Source: Cheiracanthium punctorium (Eukaryota > Arthropoda > Arachnida > Araneae > Cheiracanthiidae). From it: a stretch of 64,000 bases of DNA. Shown here piece after piece: positions 1 through 12,718 of this stretch (its first letter is position 1; every line of letters begins with the position of its first letter). A program made the position numbers and the translations under genes. Below the pieces are notes generated by a model that saw only the letters and a list, made by a program, of their open reading frames with translations, was not told where the DNA came from and did not search any database. Location: NCBI GenBank assembly GCA_038373885.1, contig JAWZYV010012534.1:62001-126000 (forward strand), given 5' to 3'.

Positions 1-839
1 TGCAATATTTGTTTTGAAATGAACAGGTGTAGAATGCAGGCAGGGATAACTTAGTAATTTATCTCTTTAATGAATAAGTTTTTAAATACGAATAAAATAT
101 GTAATTATCAGTATAGTGACAAAAAAAAATCCTTTCCCAGATAAGAGAAAAATGGGACATGTCTCTCTCTTACAGCTTACAAGCATGCATCTCAAGAATG
201 AATTCAGGTTCAGGAAACCATCCTGTATTCTATTAGTTGCTGCATTACTTTAGTACTGAGAAATATAAATCTGATTCATTACACATTGTTTATGTGGGAT
301 TTAATATCAGACATATTAATTCTAGATTTTTTAAAGTAAAAAGGAATATATATTCAAAGCAAAAATGAATAACTATAAAGAAAATTATTAAATAAATAGT
401 AGTTCTGCAGTAAGTTGGCCTGCAAAGGCTTTACTGACTTATATTCTAACTAGAAAATATAACTATGATTTTAAAAACATAAAGTTAAAATAATTTAAAA
501 GTAATAGAAAACAGCCAATCAAAATTAACATATTTTTCTATGTGAAGAATAATATACTTTTATCTATGGTCATAAAACAAATTAGGAGCCCTTTATAAAC
601 ATCAGCAGAAAAAGATAGTACTGCATTAAAGTTGAAGTTATTTTTACATTTTAATTAATTATTAATTTGTAATGAAAGTTTTCTTTTACACTAAAACTAC
701 TCTGTTTTGAAATAAACCATAAAATTTAAATCCAAAAAGTGTTATACTATAAAAAAATCTTAATAAAACCCAAAAATACCCAATAAAGCCCACCTGGGTT
801 GGTTTTTTTTTTTAAAAACCCGGGTTTTTTAAAACCCTG
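1..839 (-). mobile_element. DNA transposon copy, cut by window edge (TIR CAGGGTTTT...)
   Basis: The block ends at 839 in a TIR (pattern ...TTTTAAAACCCTG) and is the inverted counterpart of the outer parts of the 14909-20107 element: 1-230 matches the complement of 19600-19815, and 620-839 matches the complement of 14909-15110. It has no coding content. It lacks both insertions present in the other copy and so records the unoccupied sites: CAGGAAAC at 211-218 and the CATTAAAG segment near 624-632. The family's uninterrupted length should be about 1.1 kb, so about 0.28 kb lies beyond the window. A hAT-type assignment rests on the 8-bp TSD of the other copy. Confidence 0.8.
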
Positions 840-1017
840 ATCCTTAGGCATTTTTATTTACCTGAAATAAATAAATTAAGAAATAAAATAATTATTTTTG
901 TCGTTTGAGGTTACAAAGTTACATGGAGAAGATAAAAATTACAGATCAAATAAGATGTAACTGATGACTACTGCTATGTAATTCTTATGTAGATACTATG
1001 ATTAAACTTGTAGGCTC

Positions 1018-2733
1018 AGAGCTAGTGAAAAGCTACCTGTATGTATTTGACCAGACCTGGGTTTTTGTACATTGAGGCCCCTATACCTACCATACATGAG
1101 ATGGGGAGTCACTAAGCCCAGAGTGGTGGACGCGGCGAGTGCGCATGTAAGACAGGTAACGGTTTTTGGCGAATTTTAAATTCATTTGACCATGTCTGCC
1201 GTTTGGAGATTTGAAAATATATTATTATTACTATCGGAAAATAACAATGGCACACCATTAGCACGCGGTTTACATTGTGGCAGACAGTTATGAAAGTGCT
1301 GAAAAAAATAAAATTTTGAAAGTAATTGACCAGATCTGCCATTGATATATTTTATTTATTAGAGTCTCAAAAACTTATATTCGTCACGGCAGACGTTTTC
1401 GTTGCGTACACACTTCAGCAGATAACAAGACTTAGCTACTACCTGGTCAGATCTATGCTTTGGCGGCTTGTGAGCTGCTTCAGTGGTGGGGCCCGAAAAA
1501 AATAGTGCCAATTAAAATTGCGAAAATATAAATACATATAGAACAACCTATACCCGCGTGTACACAGCGTAAGTATTTAAAATTTCTCAAATGACAAATT
1601 ATCATAATTACTGTACAACTTTTGCTATTTTTTACCTAATTATGTTAAATTGAAAAGTTTATTACTAAATAATAAGCCACATTTAATTATTTAATATTTA
1701 TGTTCTTTATAGCTGCCTGTTCACAATTTTTAAATGATTTATTTATTTTAAAATCAATATCAACATATATAAAAAATACATTGAAACATCGCTTTTCGCA
1801 AATCAAGAAATCAAAACAGAAAAATATCTGACTGCACTGCAAAAATACAATCACGTACATAAAAAATGATTTCCTCCTAAGCAAAAAATTTCCCCAAGAC
1901 AGACGTCTAGATCACCATGCGAGGGCCCGAAGATCAGGGCTCTGAAGACAGTGCCAAATAAGCCGTTTGGAAGTCAAGTTAATTCTGCGTCAATATGGCT
2001 TTTGTGCTCAATGCCAAGTATGTCAACCCGGTGAACGGAGAAAAGACCCTAAATGCAAAGAAAGCCCGCTCATGACCCATGCATGGCCTAGATAAGGGGA
2101 AAGTCGTCTATCGCTTTTTTAAGTGCTTTTTTTAATGGATAGTATTAAAATAGAGTAAAATGCGTGCATTTTTTCAATGAAGAAAGAAAATACTATAGGC
2201 TAGAATGAGTACAATAGTGATACATAGGAAAAAAAAAAAAGAAAGATAGCTATGAATAGACCAAGATAGCTATGCATAGCAACGACAGTCTATACATAGA
2301 TCTGACCAGGTAGTAGCTAAGTCTTGTTATCTGCTGAAGTGTGTACGCAACAAAAACGTCTGCCGTGACGAATATAAGTTTTTGAGACCCTAATAAATAA
2401 AATATATCAATGGCAGATCTGGTCAATTACTTTCAAAATTTTATTTTTTTCAGCACTTTCATAACTGTCTGCCACAATGTAAACCGCATGCTAATGGTGT
2501 GCCATTGTTATTTTCCAATAGTAATAATAATATATTTTCAAATCTCCAAACGGCAGACATGGTCAAATGAATTTAAAATTCGCCAAAAACCGTTACCTGT
2601 CTTACATGCGCACTCGCCGCGTCCACCACTCTGGGCTTAGTGACTCCCCATCTCATGTATGGTAGGTATAGGGGCCTCAATGTACAAAAACCAGGTCTGG
2701 TCAAATACATACAGGTAGCTTTTCACTAGCTCT
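1018..2733. mobile_element. Foldback-type element with ~440-bp inverted arms
   Basis: Arms 1018-1457 and 2295-2733 are inverted copies of each other with only a few differences, around an asymmetric 837-bp spacer. The arms begin AGAGCTAGTGAAAAGC. A TGACCA..TCTG motif recurs inside the arm near 1048, 1187 and 1327, with a reversed form near 1443. A 76-codon open frame occurs in both arms, with one residue different, only because the arms are repeats. No convincing TSD is seen. The spacer is AT-rich and has no recognisable gene. It could be a foldback, MULE-like or other long-TIR non-autonomous element. Confidence 0.75.
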
Positions 2734-4129
2734 TAGACTATTGGTTAAGAAATATAAGGTTAAGATGTTACTACCATTAAATAAGTTAAATATAAATTTA
2801 CTTAAAAAGAACTACAAATAAACTGGATGTAAACAAAAAATGTATTAGAATTGCAGTGTATGTACAGTACCATGGCTAACTGGGATCTTCCCTGGCTATC
2901 CAGACAAAACTGAGAACAGTAGGAAACCCCGAATACATGGTAGTTGACATTAGAGATGGCCAATGATTCGATGAGTCGAATCAGTGATTCGAATCTTGGT
3001 ACTGAGTGGCTCAGTCTTTACACTCACTATCTACTGATTCGAATCTCAAGCCCTCAACTGTGGGGAAATACATTCCAAGTGCGAAGGGAAGGAAAACTTA
3101 TTTTCCCTTTGCCGTTCCCAGAGATTTTTCCTTACTCTTTCAACTCTTTACGACTCTGAGTCGATAGATGATTTGAAACAGCAAATGAGTGGGTGTGGGT
3201 GAGTTGGTCACTGAGTTGGTGCAGCAACGAATCTTTACTGATCAGTGTTTCGCTCTGTTTCGGTGATTGTATACGATGAATCTCAACTCAGTAGAATCTC
3301 AAATGTTTCAGTGATTGTATGCGATCGTTGAGATTCGTTAGTTCTTCGAATCTTCTATCGACTCAGAGTCGAAAAGATTTGAAAGGATGTTTCATTTAAT
3401 TGGAGTTTTTTTTTTTTTTTTCGAATCTTTGGTGTTTCATTTCTTGGTTGGTGGTCGGATTTAAAGTTTTATCTGTCTGTGGGTGTGGAGTGGGTCAAAC
3501 ATCGTTTGCTTTTGGCGGGGGGCATAGGCGTTACTTCCTAAGGGCAAGAGGGGTCAATCCCCCCCCTCCAAAAAAAAAATTAAGAAAATTCAAGTATCAG
3601 AGCTATTTATAATAATGATATTTTCTACAATCGGAAACATTTTGTCACCCCATCCAAATATTACATGCCAATTTATGCCAATGCTCGTGGAAGAGCGGAG
3701 GGTGTCTCAAAGTTGTTTAAACCTTTTTCCCTCGGGGTGGACTCCCTCCTTCCAACTTGCCTGGCTGGTTTAATGAAACATCCCTTTTCTACTTTTAACT
3801 TCAATATATGTCCCCCTGCCCCCACCCTAAAAAAAAAACCGGACACGTTAAGTTTACATGGTGGCGGGTTTTCGTGTGAAGGGAAATAGAATGAAATAAA
3901 GTTAGGATTGCGCTTGTCACTTTTAATGTAGGGTACAGGGGCAGTATTAAGCGCTCCCACAAAAGGACTTTGTAGTAAGCAAAATAACATTTCGCTTTAT
4001 TGCTGCAGATTTCGTTCAAGATATTTTTTTTACCTTGTTTGTCGTTTAAGGGGAATGATTTTATTTTCTTTCGTAATTCAGAGAAATACAAAATAGGGTC
4101 TAAAGCAGTGGTGTAGTTAGTGTTATTGA

Positions 4130-4250
4130 CAGTGGCGTAGCCAGGATTTTATTTCGGGGTGGGCTGGGTATCTAATTTAAAGATAAAGTTCAATTGTAAG
4201 CTAAGTAAAGGGTCCCATTTTTTGGGGGGGCAGTAGCCCCTCAGTAGGAC
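4130..4250 (+). mobile_element. CAGTGGCGTAGCC MITE fragment
   Basis: It begins with the TIR CAGTGGCGTAGCCAGG and shares its interior (a GGGTGGGCTGGGTAT block and a TAAAGGGTCCCATTT block) with the element at 14691-14839 and the fragment at 31593. The expected matching right terminus is missing, so this copy is truncated. Confidence 0.6.
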
Positions 4251-4463
4251 TGGGCCGAAAATCGATAAATATCGACATATCGGTTTTATTTCAACATCAA
4301 ATATCCGATATTCCCATTTTCATTTCAGTGAAATCTCGAATTCGATAAAGGTAAAAATACAGGCCGGCGATAAGAAAATCCTGAGATCAATACCAGCTTG
4401 TGATGCTTTTGCTACTGCTTTCTCTCCGTTGATGACGATGCCGGATCACGGAAAAAACAGCTC

Positions 4464-4996
4464 CATGGTTTATTAGTCTAATTACCATAATTAATTAGCG
4501 TATATCTGTGAAACTATCCACCGGAGCACGTTTTTATTGATTCTTGACCCCCCCCCCCCTAGACTCAACACCCCACCGATACTTAAAATTTCGAATGCTT
4601 TGACACCAAACTTAACCTTTTAATCTTACAGGCCCAGGCGGTCATTCGAAGCTCCCCTATATTTTCAATTTGGGCATTTTAAACACTAGCCTCCTCCGGC
4701 GACATCTCCAAAGTCTGGAAAACATACCAGAGGCAATTTCTACATGTTTGCAGTCCTTTTAAGCCTCAATCATGGTTAATTAGTCTAATTACCATAATTA
4801 ATTAACGTATATATCGTAAACTATCCATCGGAGCGCGTTTTTATTGATTCTCGATTCCCCCCCCCTGGACTCTACACCCCCATCGATACATAAAATTTCG
4901 AATACTTTGACACCAAACTTAACCTTTTAATCTTACAGGCCCAGGGGGGCATACGAAGCTCCCCTGTATTTTCATTTCGGGCAGTTTAAACACTAG
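4464..4996 (+). repeat. Two direct copies of a ~227-bp segment, 307 bp apart
   Basis: Copy 1 (4464-4690) and copy 2 (4771-4996) share CATGGTT..TTAGTCTAATTACC at the start, a C-homopolymer in the middle and TTTAAACACTAG at the end. They lie inside the TAGAGATGG element, so this is an internal duplication of that element. No coding potential is seen. Confidence 0.8.
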
Positions 4997-6392
4997 TTTT
5001 ACTCGAGCAAGGAGAGAGAGATGCTAGCTGTCCGAGAACACAGCGGAAAAGAAACCCGATGAATGGGTGAAGGGTGTTTAAATAGCACGGCTTTCGGCGC
5101 AGAGAGAGGGAAAATTTCTTTTGTTGTTTTATTGATTCAAGATTCGAATCACTGATTCGAATTATCGAAGTAGTGAGTGAGTTGAGATTCGAATCAGTAA
5201 AATGAGTCGAACCGCCCATCTCTAGTTGACATTCTCTCAAGTCATGGCGCTGGTGTTATGCCCAGAACAGAGCGATTTAAAGGGCCAGTCCAGGGTCATT
5301 CCATTTCAAATCAACCAATAAATTTAAAAAATGTCACCCACCGTCTCGGATTTCTTTGAAAATTTTTATAAATGTAGCCATTAGTGTTCTAACTAACAAT
5401 ATAAAATTTTACTTTAATATCTCTAATACTTTTTAAGATAAAAATTATTAAAATAATGGGAAAGTGATCATAAATGGCGTTTTTGCAAATAATTATTTTA
5501 ATGGTGCTTTTTCAGATAAAAAATCATAACTTTCTTTATTTTCAATATATTAAATTGAAATTTATACCAAAATGTTCACAAAGGTTTGGAGATTATAGAA
5601 AAAAATAACTTGATAGTCCTGTTTAGAACTGGAGCCCCCCAAAAATTCACAAACTTTGTTTTTTTCAAAAAAATTTCATAAAAACAATAATTTTGCAAAA
5701 GCTGTTTCAGAAAATGGTGTAGCTCTTAACAAAGCAAACTATTTTTTTACTTACATGTAAATGCATAAAGTAAGATAATTTAAAATAAAAACGGTGGGTA
5801 TTTGAGTCCTAATAGGTTAATTTAATTAAAAACCAAATATTTTGAAGATTTTTCTTAAAATGTTATGCTGCATGCAAATGTTATTATAAAATAATTTTTT
5901 ATTTATTTAATTTGAAAAGGTGCTTATTTTATTTAAAAGTTAATAATGAATTAGTTATTTTACTTAAAATTTAAATTATTTTAAAATTTAAAATTTTTTA
6001 AACAAAATCGGAAATACATATAGTTAACATGCGTCAAAATTTTTCTAGCTTTTTTTATTGTCACCTACAAATTAATACTTTAGTTAGAAAACAAACATTT
6101 TTCTTTAAAAAATAGCTGTATGCAATTAAATGTGTAAAAAAGGATTTATTTAATTAATACTTTCTTAATTTAAAAAATTTAGACAAAATTTGAACATTAA
6201 TTAGAAAATGTGTGCTGAAGATTTTTTGAACATTTCTTTGACTCACTGACTGCAAATTAAATAAGAAACATACTAACTTGCTTTAGCATAAAATGAAAAT
6301 ATTAATTATTATGACTGATTGTGACACTTATGTTCAGTATTTTACCAGAAAAAAAAAAAAAAAAGCAGTTCCGTTCCTTCAATCAATCAATT

Positions 6393-6596
6393 TCAATGGA
6401 GATTCACCAGAAATGGAGTGTTTTGTAATGATACATTAACATCTTCTAAAGCTTCTTGTTTTGAAATTGACAATTTCAAATTTGTGACAGTTTCATCACT
6501 GCCAGGTGATACTTTGTCACTGGTATCACTGCCAGTTGATACTTTGTCATCAAGCTCAGAAATAAGTTTGTTTACCTTCTTCCTACAAAAACTACA
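6393..6596 (-). pseudogene. Transposon protein fragment with CxxC motif, duplicate 1
   Basis: The minus-strand frame reads CSFCRKKVNKL and then a Ser/Asp-rich linker with the repeated unit DKVS.GSD, ending at a stop at 6393-6395. The paired cysteines and basic stretch suggest part of a zinc-binding domain in a transposon-encoded protein. It sits inside the inverted-repeat element 5292-9975 and is probably a remnant of that element's own gene. Upstream coding sequence is frame-disrupted. I do not recognise the family. Confidence 0.45.
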
Positions 6597-6750
6597 TTTT
6601 TTTGTCCAGAAATCGATTTTTCAGAGTTTGGCAATTTGTTAATTACCTCAGATAAATTTGAATTAATGGTTCTCAAACATTTTTTCCAGAAAAAAAAAAA
6701 GTAGTCCCTTTCCTTCAATCAATCAATTTCAACGGAGATTCACTTATGTT

Positions 6751-6933
6751 TTATAATGATACATTAACATCTTCTAAAGCTTCTTGTTTTGAAATTGACA
6801 ATTTCAAATTTGTGACAGTTTCACCACTGCCAGTTAATACTTTGTCATCAAGCTCAGAAATAAGTTTATTTACCTTCTTCCTACAAAAACTACATAGTTT
6901 TTGTCCAAGAATTGATTTTTTACAGTAGGACAA
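6751..6933 (-). pseudogene. Transposon protein fragment with CxxC motif, duplicate 2
   Basis: A 60-codon open frame includes LCSFCRKKVNKLISELDDKV followed by a segment nearly identical to the first duplicate. Compared with duplicate 1 it lacks the extra DKVS.GSD unit and keeps the reading frame a little further upstream (GQKLCSFC). The methionine start is probably not real; it looks like an exon fragment. Its function is unknown; it is likely transposon-derived. Confidence 0.45.
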
Positions 6934-7161
6934 TTTGTTAATACCTCAGATAAATTTAAATTAATGGTTCTCAAACATTTTTTTTTTTTCTTTTTCTTTT
7001 ATGGCACTTAAACGGGTCAAAACATGATGTTTGAAGTATTTCAAATTTATTCAAATGAAATAATTTGTGATGTTCACAAATATTAAGTAAAAGCTCCGAT
7101 TGTACATTACTTCTCAAACTTATTAAGTTCAAGTCTGAAGGCTTAATAATGCAGTACTTGA

Positions 7162-7707
7162 TAGAGATGAGACGGGCTCAGTCCGAGCCCGGGCCCGAAC
7201 CGGGCTCGGGCTCTATAATTCCCAATTGCGTTCGGGCTCGGGCTCTGTGAAAAATTTCTCCTGTATTGAACATACTCCTTGAAACAGATTTTAAAAAAGT
7301 GATTCATGAGGAAAATAAAAGTACTTATTAAAAAAAAATTAGCGGCACGGGCGCCTAGAAGGTGCGTGAAGTTCTTTAGGTATTTCAGAAAGGCGGCTTA
7401 TATTGCTTAGTTAATCATCAGATCGGACATTATTTGATAAACATGGATATAAAAAATTAGAAAGTGCATTGAGAGTTTGCAACTATATTTGTCGTTAATT
7501 TGCACAAACAGCAAAATTTATTGTATTCTATCAATGATGTAATTGATTTTTTTTTATCTTTAGTTGAAATTTCGGGCTCGGGCTCCGACTTAAATAATAT
7601 TGCTCGGGCTCATGCTCCGACTTAAATAATATTGCTCAGGCACGGGCTGGCTCGGATTAAAAGTTCTTGGGCTCGGGCTTCAAAAAATGAGCCCAAACTC
7701 ATCTCTA
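7162..7707. mobile_element. hAT-type MITE, TIR TAGAGATGAG, rich in GGGCTCGGGCT
   Basis: The ends are TAGAGATGAGACGGGCTC and GAGCCCAAACTCATCTCTA. The 8-bp duplication GTACTTGA flanks it perfectly (7154-7161 and 7708-7715). Both subterminal regions carry clusters of CGGGCTCGGGCT repeats. It is 546 bp long with no coding capacity. Its TIR resembles that of the 2951-5224 element, which suggests a related transposase. Confidence 0.9.
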
Positions 7708-9975
7708 GTACTTGATGCAGTTTCTACTTGAGCATAAGTCTTTTTATGGCATTCAGTTCCATTTTTCTTAGCCAATACTAGAACACGTCTGGGAATGTTC
7801 TGCTGCCATATTAAATGCACACAATAAAAAACAGTAGCACAAAATAAAAAAAAAATTCTAATTTACTTTCAATTAGATTTTAAAAAAAAGATTACATATC
7901 AAGCTGAATAATTTTTCTTTATAGTGCGTTCGCCGAGTCAAGAGAACAAAACTAAACAATTGCACGTGTAAACTGGCATTGAGTAAACACCTGGCATTTT
8001 GATTAAAGTGCCAAACACAGTGTGAATTTCTGCTTTCTTCCATTTACGCTGCTTGGAATTAAGAAAGGTTAAATTCGCCTAACTAGGTATTGGTGCCAAA
8101 AAATGCAATTCTTTGGTAACCCGTTTGTTTACTTTCGTTCTCTCGTTTCCGCGAACAGACTATAGATTATTGGTTTAACTCTTTAAAATAACTTCAACAA
8201 TCCCAGAGAACATCAAAAACAATTCCAAATTACTCAAACAACATTCACTTAACCAAAGAAAGGCAAAACTGATTCCAATTCCCTTGGAAGCATCTGACCA
8301 AGAAAGAGATATTCACAACAAGAGGGTGACTCATTGGAAGAGGGAATGGACCCCACCCCTTTACTATCCTACACTACTCAGTATCTCCCCCTGCATCTTC
8401 TCATATTACAATAGCTCCTTACCACACAACAAACAGAAAGCATGGGATCTGATCTAGTTACAGTCCAAAAGCCTGTTGACTGAAAAGAGACTACTGTCAT
8501 AGTTCTTTTAAACTGATGTAAAAAGAAACAAAATTATGATAAAAAACAAAACAGTTTTTAAAATTGTTTTAATTAAAAATTAATATAAATTGAATTTATA
8601 AATAAATAATTGTTTTATATATAAACAATGCCATACAGATATGCCTTCTTCATGCCACAGGCAATTTACCCCCCCCCCCCCAAAAGAAAAATACATTACA
8701 AAATTGGCTGAGACAATATTTAAATTTGAAAATTTTCTGACCGTACAGCACATAAATTTAACTATTCTTTTTTCTACATGTTTCATTACTGTTAGAATAA
8801 CTGTTCCTAAAAGTGCATAGTACAACTTCTGAAGAGACATTCTAAAAAACTTTGAATCTCTAAATTAGGATAACTTAATTGCATAAAAATAACTTTAAAA
8901 GTTACATCATTTCTGAAACTAAAAAAACAGCCTGTTCTGACTTTCTCCCCTACTCCCATTTTTTTAATTATTTGTTATTGACACACTCTCTCTTTTTCCA
9001 TTTTGCTTAAACTGATTTAAAAAATACCGATTTAAACATTAAAAACTATTTTAACTTTATTTCCAATGACCCATTAAAAATTTTTCAATTAAAAATAAAT
9101 AAATACCATGTTTTTACCTGACAGGTGAGGAGATTCCTATTATAAGCAAAGCATTGTCTACATTAAAAAAATAAAATTAACAGTTATATTACTCCTCTAA
9201 AATAAGTCAGAATGAGTGTAATTTAACTTGTAGTTGACAATAAAAAAAAGAAAAGCTAGAAAAATTTTGACGCATGCTAACTATATGTATTTCCGATTTT
9301 GTTTAAAAATTTTTAAATAAAATAACTAACTCATTTTTAACTTTTAAATAAAATAAGCACCTTTTAAAATTAAATAAAAAATTATTTTATAATAACATTT
9401 GCATGCAGCATAACATTTTAAGAAAAATCTTCAAAATATTTGGTTTTTAATTAAATTAACCTATTAGGACTCAAATACCCACCGTTTTTATTTTAAATTA
9501 TCTTACTTTATGCATTTACATGTAAGTAAAAAAATAGTTTGCTTTGTTAAGAGCTACACCATTTTCTGAAACAGCTTTTGCAAAATTATTGTTTTTATGA
9601 AATTTTTTTGAAAAAAACAAAGCTTGTGAATTTTTGGGGGGCTCCAGTTCTAAACAGGACTATCAAATTGTTTTTTTCTATAATCTCCAAACCTTTGTGA
9701 ACATTTTGGTATAAACTTCAATTTAATATATTGAAAATAAAGAAAGTTATGATTTTTTATCTGAAAAAGCACCATTAAAATAATTGTTTGCAAAAACGCC
9801 ATTTATGGTCACTTTCCCATTATTTTAATAATTTTTATCTTAAAAAGTATTAGAGATATTAAAGTAAAATTTTATATTGTTAGTTAGAACTCTAATGGCT
9901 ACATTTATAAAAATTTTCAAAGAAATCCAAGACGGTGGGTGACATGGCCTGGTTGATTTGAAATGGAATGACCCT

Positions 9976-10740
9976 CGATATACAATTAAAAGGGCATTTA
10001 AACTGTCAAAAATGCTTGGTTATTTATTTATTTATTTTTGTTTAAACAGAATGTATCTTTATCTATAAATATTTTGAAACGTTTCTACATCCATGCACAT
10101 ATTGAAAACAAATTTAAAAAATTGTTAGTTGGTTAATGCTTTTAGGAGCTTCTTCTACGTGTAATAAATTAATAATAAATAAATATATTAATTTGTTTTA
10201 TTTGAATCTTCAAAAGACTAATACCAGGCATGAAAGAGTTCCGCTTTTAAGCGGAAATCTGCTTTTTTCAATGTCTTTGAGGCTGTTTCTGAGATCAATG
10301 CAAAACCGTCGAGAATTCGCGACCGAAAAATGTGGGGAGAGGAGCGAAACGAACGACCGCCATTTTTTCTCCTTCACTGTAAACCAAGCAGTAAACAGAG
10401 ATGCGTTCCTAAGCCTACACATCGTATCTATCACCCTAAATTATTGGTGCAGCGGAATGGAGAAAGGCGTAACTTGTGCCAATCGGCCGAATGACAATCG
10501 CGCAGGTTGAAATCGCACGGGGAAATTGTCGAACTTGAATTACGGGATGACATAACGGCTGTTATGTGAACAACTTCTACTACTACTTTTATTTGTCGTG
10601 TGTTTAGAATTGTACTGCACACGCTCTGAAACGCATGTGGGAAATTGCATTCTTCGTTCATCAGTTTGCGAAGATGATCTTTTGTTAGTTAACCAAAATA
10701 ACATTATAAATATGGATATTAATTTAAACAATGAGCATAA
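9976..10740. other. Spacer with a dispersed repeat; no gene seen
   Basis: 10030-10220 is an inverted match to pieces of 22480-22870, including the shared GCTTTTAGGAGCTTCTTCTA block. The rest is less AT-rich, with short overlapping open frames on both strands but no recognisable domain and no codon pattern that would support a gene. Confidence 0.5.
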
Positions 10741-11779
10741 AGCTTGCAGGGGTGGGAATTCTGCGCCATACCGCGCCAAAACTTGAAACCTGCACTATCC
10801 TGCTACATAAGGGCTTTATCGTACAATTCTGCGCCAAAAGAAAAAAAACAGCTACTCTGCTCATTACAAATTGCTTTTAAAAAAAAAAAAAAAAAAAAGG
10901 TGCCAACTCGCTGTACGTTTTGTTTCCGCGCTCGCACAACAGACTACTGTAACTTATAGAAGAAATGCCGCACCCACGAAAATGAGCTTAATTAACTAGA
11001 AAATCAACAGAAACTTCGCAGTCACGATCTCCACCCCTCCGGGAAAAAAAAGAAACATCGCACTGGGATATATTTTGGAAAGGGAGGGGAGTGGATAAAC
11101 GGTAAAAAATTCTCCTTTTCCCCCCCTTCCCATATAATGTTTTAAAGTATTTATTGCTATTTTACGAAGCTTACGATTACGATTTCCATTTTCAAATAAT
11201 CAGTGTCCGATTTAAAACATAAATTTTTATATTCACAAAGGCAAATTTATAGAATTAAATAAATAACTTGTAAAAAACTTTTTGCTTTCGCAAAAAGTTC
11301 GGACAGTATAGCACATGCTGTTAAAATGAAAGAATGAGTGGATGAGTAGGCTCCAGTCAAAAGTAAACTTTTTTTTTTTTTTTTTTTTTTTTTTCCCCCG
11401 CTGACGTCCAGCTGTTGATTACGTAATGAGCGTGCTTCAGTAAATTGTTTGTTTTAAGCGTTGAATGTTGTGTGATAACTCTTGATGTTTATTCATTTAT
11501 TACTTCTGATATTTGTAACACTGGGATTTATTTTAAAAGCACTCAGGGTTTCCTGAGCTTGCCAATTACTCGTAGTTGACTTTTTACCGTAATAACAGCG
11601 TAAAGGCAGTGTTAATTCGGTACAGTGCTCCTTCACAGGGCGCAAAGCCGCACGGCCTAAAAACACAAATAACTTATAGATGAACTTTTTTTTTGGGGGG
11701 GGGGGGGAGGTAGAATTTTTAAATTCGCACAGGGCACAACAAACTAATTTTGGTTGCGATTCGGTATTTTAAGAACAAT

Positions 11780-12115
11780 CAGGCCCAGACTGGCTCCTTA
11801 CTGGTGAATTTGGAGGGAATAGAATAGGATATGTAATATTTGAAAATTAGGTTTACTTGCCATATTTAACTATTTTAAAGGTGGGGGTGTGTGATTCTTC
11901 GGGGGATCCCTCGCGGCGCGTGGTCTGTGGGGTCCTTTGCAACGCCACTGTATCAAAGAGTAAGATTATAAAGAAATAAATAATCGAACTACTTTGGTAC
12001 ATTACTCGGATGTATATCAAATTACTTTGATAAGAAAGTAGTAGAGGCCTCGCTGGGGGTTCCTTTCTTATGCCGGTGGTCCTTGTCGATCGCCGACCTG
12101 GCCAGTCCGGGCCTG
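11780..12115. mobile_element. hAT MITE, TIR CAGGCCCAGACTGG
   Basis: The left end is CAGGCCCAGACTGGC and the right end GGCCAGTCCGGGCCTG. The perfect 8-bp duplication AGAACAAT lies at 11772-11779 and 12116-12123. It is 336 bp long, non-coding, and inserted in the 10747-13097 element. Confidence 0.92.
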
Positions 12116-12654
12116 AGAACAATGGACGTTCATGGGAACACAGGGGTGTGGTTAATCGAGGGTAGTGTGTTTTTGCGGTATTTTAAGAAACTTTAGCTCA
12201 TCAAAATATATATATATTAAAACCTTCATTAAATTTTAATTATAGTTCTAAAATGTAGACATAAAAAGCTTCTTTTTTTTTTTGACTTAATTGAGGAGAC
12301 ATCGGTTGGATTTATGTACCCATCCACAGCGTTTGATCAAACCGCTTTTCAACGGGGTAGGCTCGCATTCTGATTCGTTACACTGTGCTCCGTGCACCGC
12401 TAAAAGGTACATGATCGGTGGGGGCGTCATCTTTTGAGACAATTATTACTAAATATATTTTATAATTTTTCATTGAAGATCGGCCAAAAAAATTAAAAAT
12501 ATCGTAAACACCGCGGCGTTTCTTCCATAAATTACGGTACTATTACGTCACTCTAAAAGAACGTAATTAGCTCAGAACAAACCAGTCAGAAGAACGGAGA
12601 AAAGAGAAAAAATGTCATTGATCATCATTTTATGGCCAGCACTGCGCTCAAGAT

Positions 12655-12718
12655 AGGGTTCCTCAGGGGGGGGAGGTTGTGACCCCCTTATCCCCCCCCC
12701 CCCCTTGGCTACGCCACT
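12655..12718 (-). mobile_element. CAGTGGCGTAGCC MITE, right-end fragment
   Basis: A G-run and a C-run are followed by TTGGCTACGCCACT, the right terminus shared by the CAGTGGCGTAGCC family. The left terminus is missing or decayed. Confidence 0.5.

Larger units (their letters stand above)
2951..5224. mobile_element. Non-autonomous hAT-type element (TIR TAGAGATGG)
   Basis: The left end reads TAGAGATGGCCAATGATTCG and the right end ...GCCCATCTCTA. It is flanked by the perfect 8-bp duplication GTTGACAT (2943-2950 and 5225-5232), the TSD length typical of hAT transposons. The subterminal zones are rich in GATTCGAATC-type palindromes (2965-3040, 3280-3370, 5140-5200). There is no transposase reading frame. 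The interior includes a MITE fragment at 4130 and a 307-bp-period duplication at 4464-4996. Confidence 0.85.
6345..6990. repeat. Tandem duplication (~340 bp) containing an exon-like segment
   Basis: Two direct copies, 6345-6686 and about 6687-6990, each begin with an A-run followed by a TCAATCAATCAATTTCAA block and end with AATTAATGGTTCTCAAACATTTTTT. Each carries the same minus-strand protein-coding stretch. The first copy has an extra 27-bp internal repeat (a TGCCAG.TGATAC unit near 6505-6542). Confidence 0.8.
5292..9975. mobile_element. Large DNA element with ~0.75-kb terminal inverted repeats
   Basis: The left arm (5292-6073) and right arm (9232-9975) are inverted copies beginning AGGGTCATTCCATTTCAAAT. 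The 3.2-kb interior holds a duplicated exon of a CxxC protein (6345-6990) and a nested hAT MITE (7162-7707). No TSD is evident. The same terminus, with one base changed, bounds the element at 25946-27324, so this is a family. The superfamily is not recognised. From about 7708 to 9231 only AT-rich sequence and a C-run near 8670 are seen. Confidence 0.75.

Noticed and set aside
1112..2640. Two nearly identical 76-codon open frames
   Set aside because: They lie in the inverted arms of one repeat; identity is explained by the arms, and no domain is present.
10136..10661. Cluster of 74-124 codon frames on both strands
   Set aside because: They overlap in opposite directions in a dispersed repeat and flank, with no motif or splice support.
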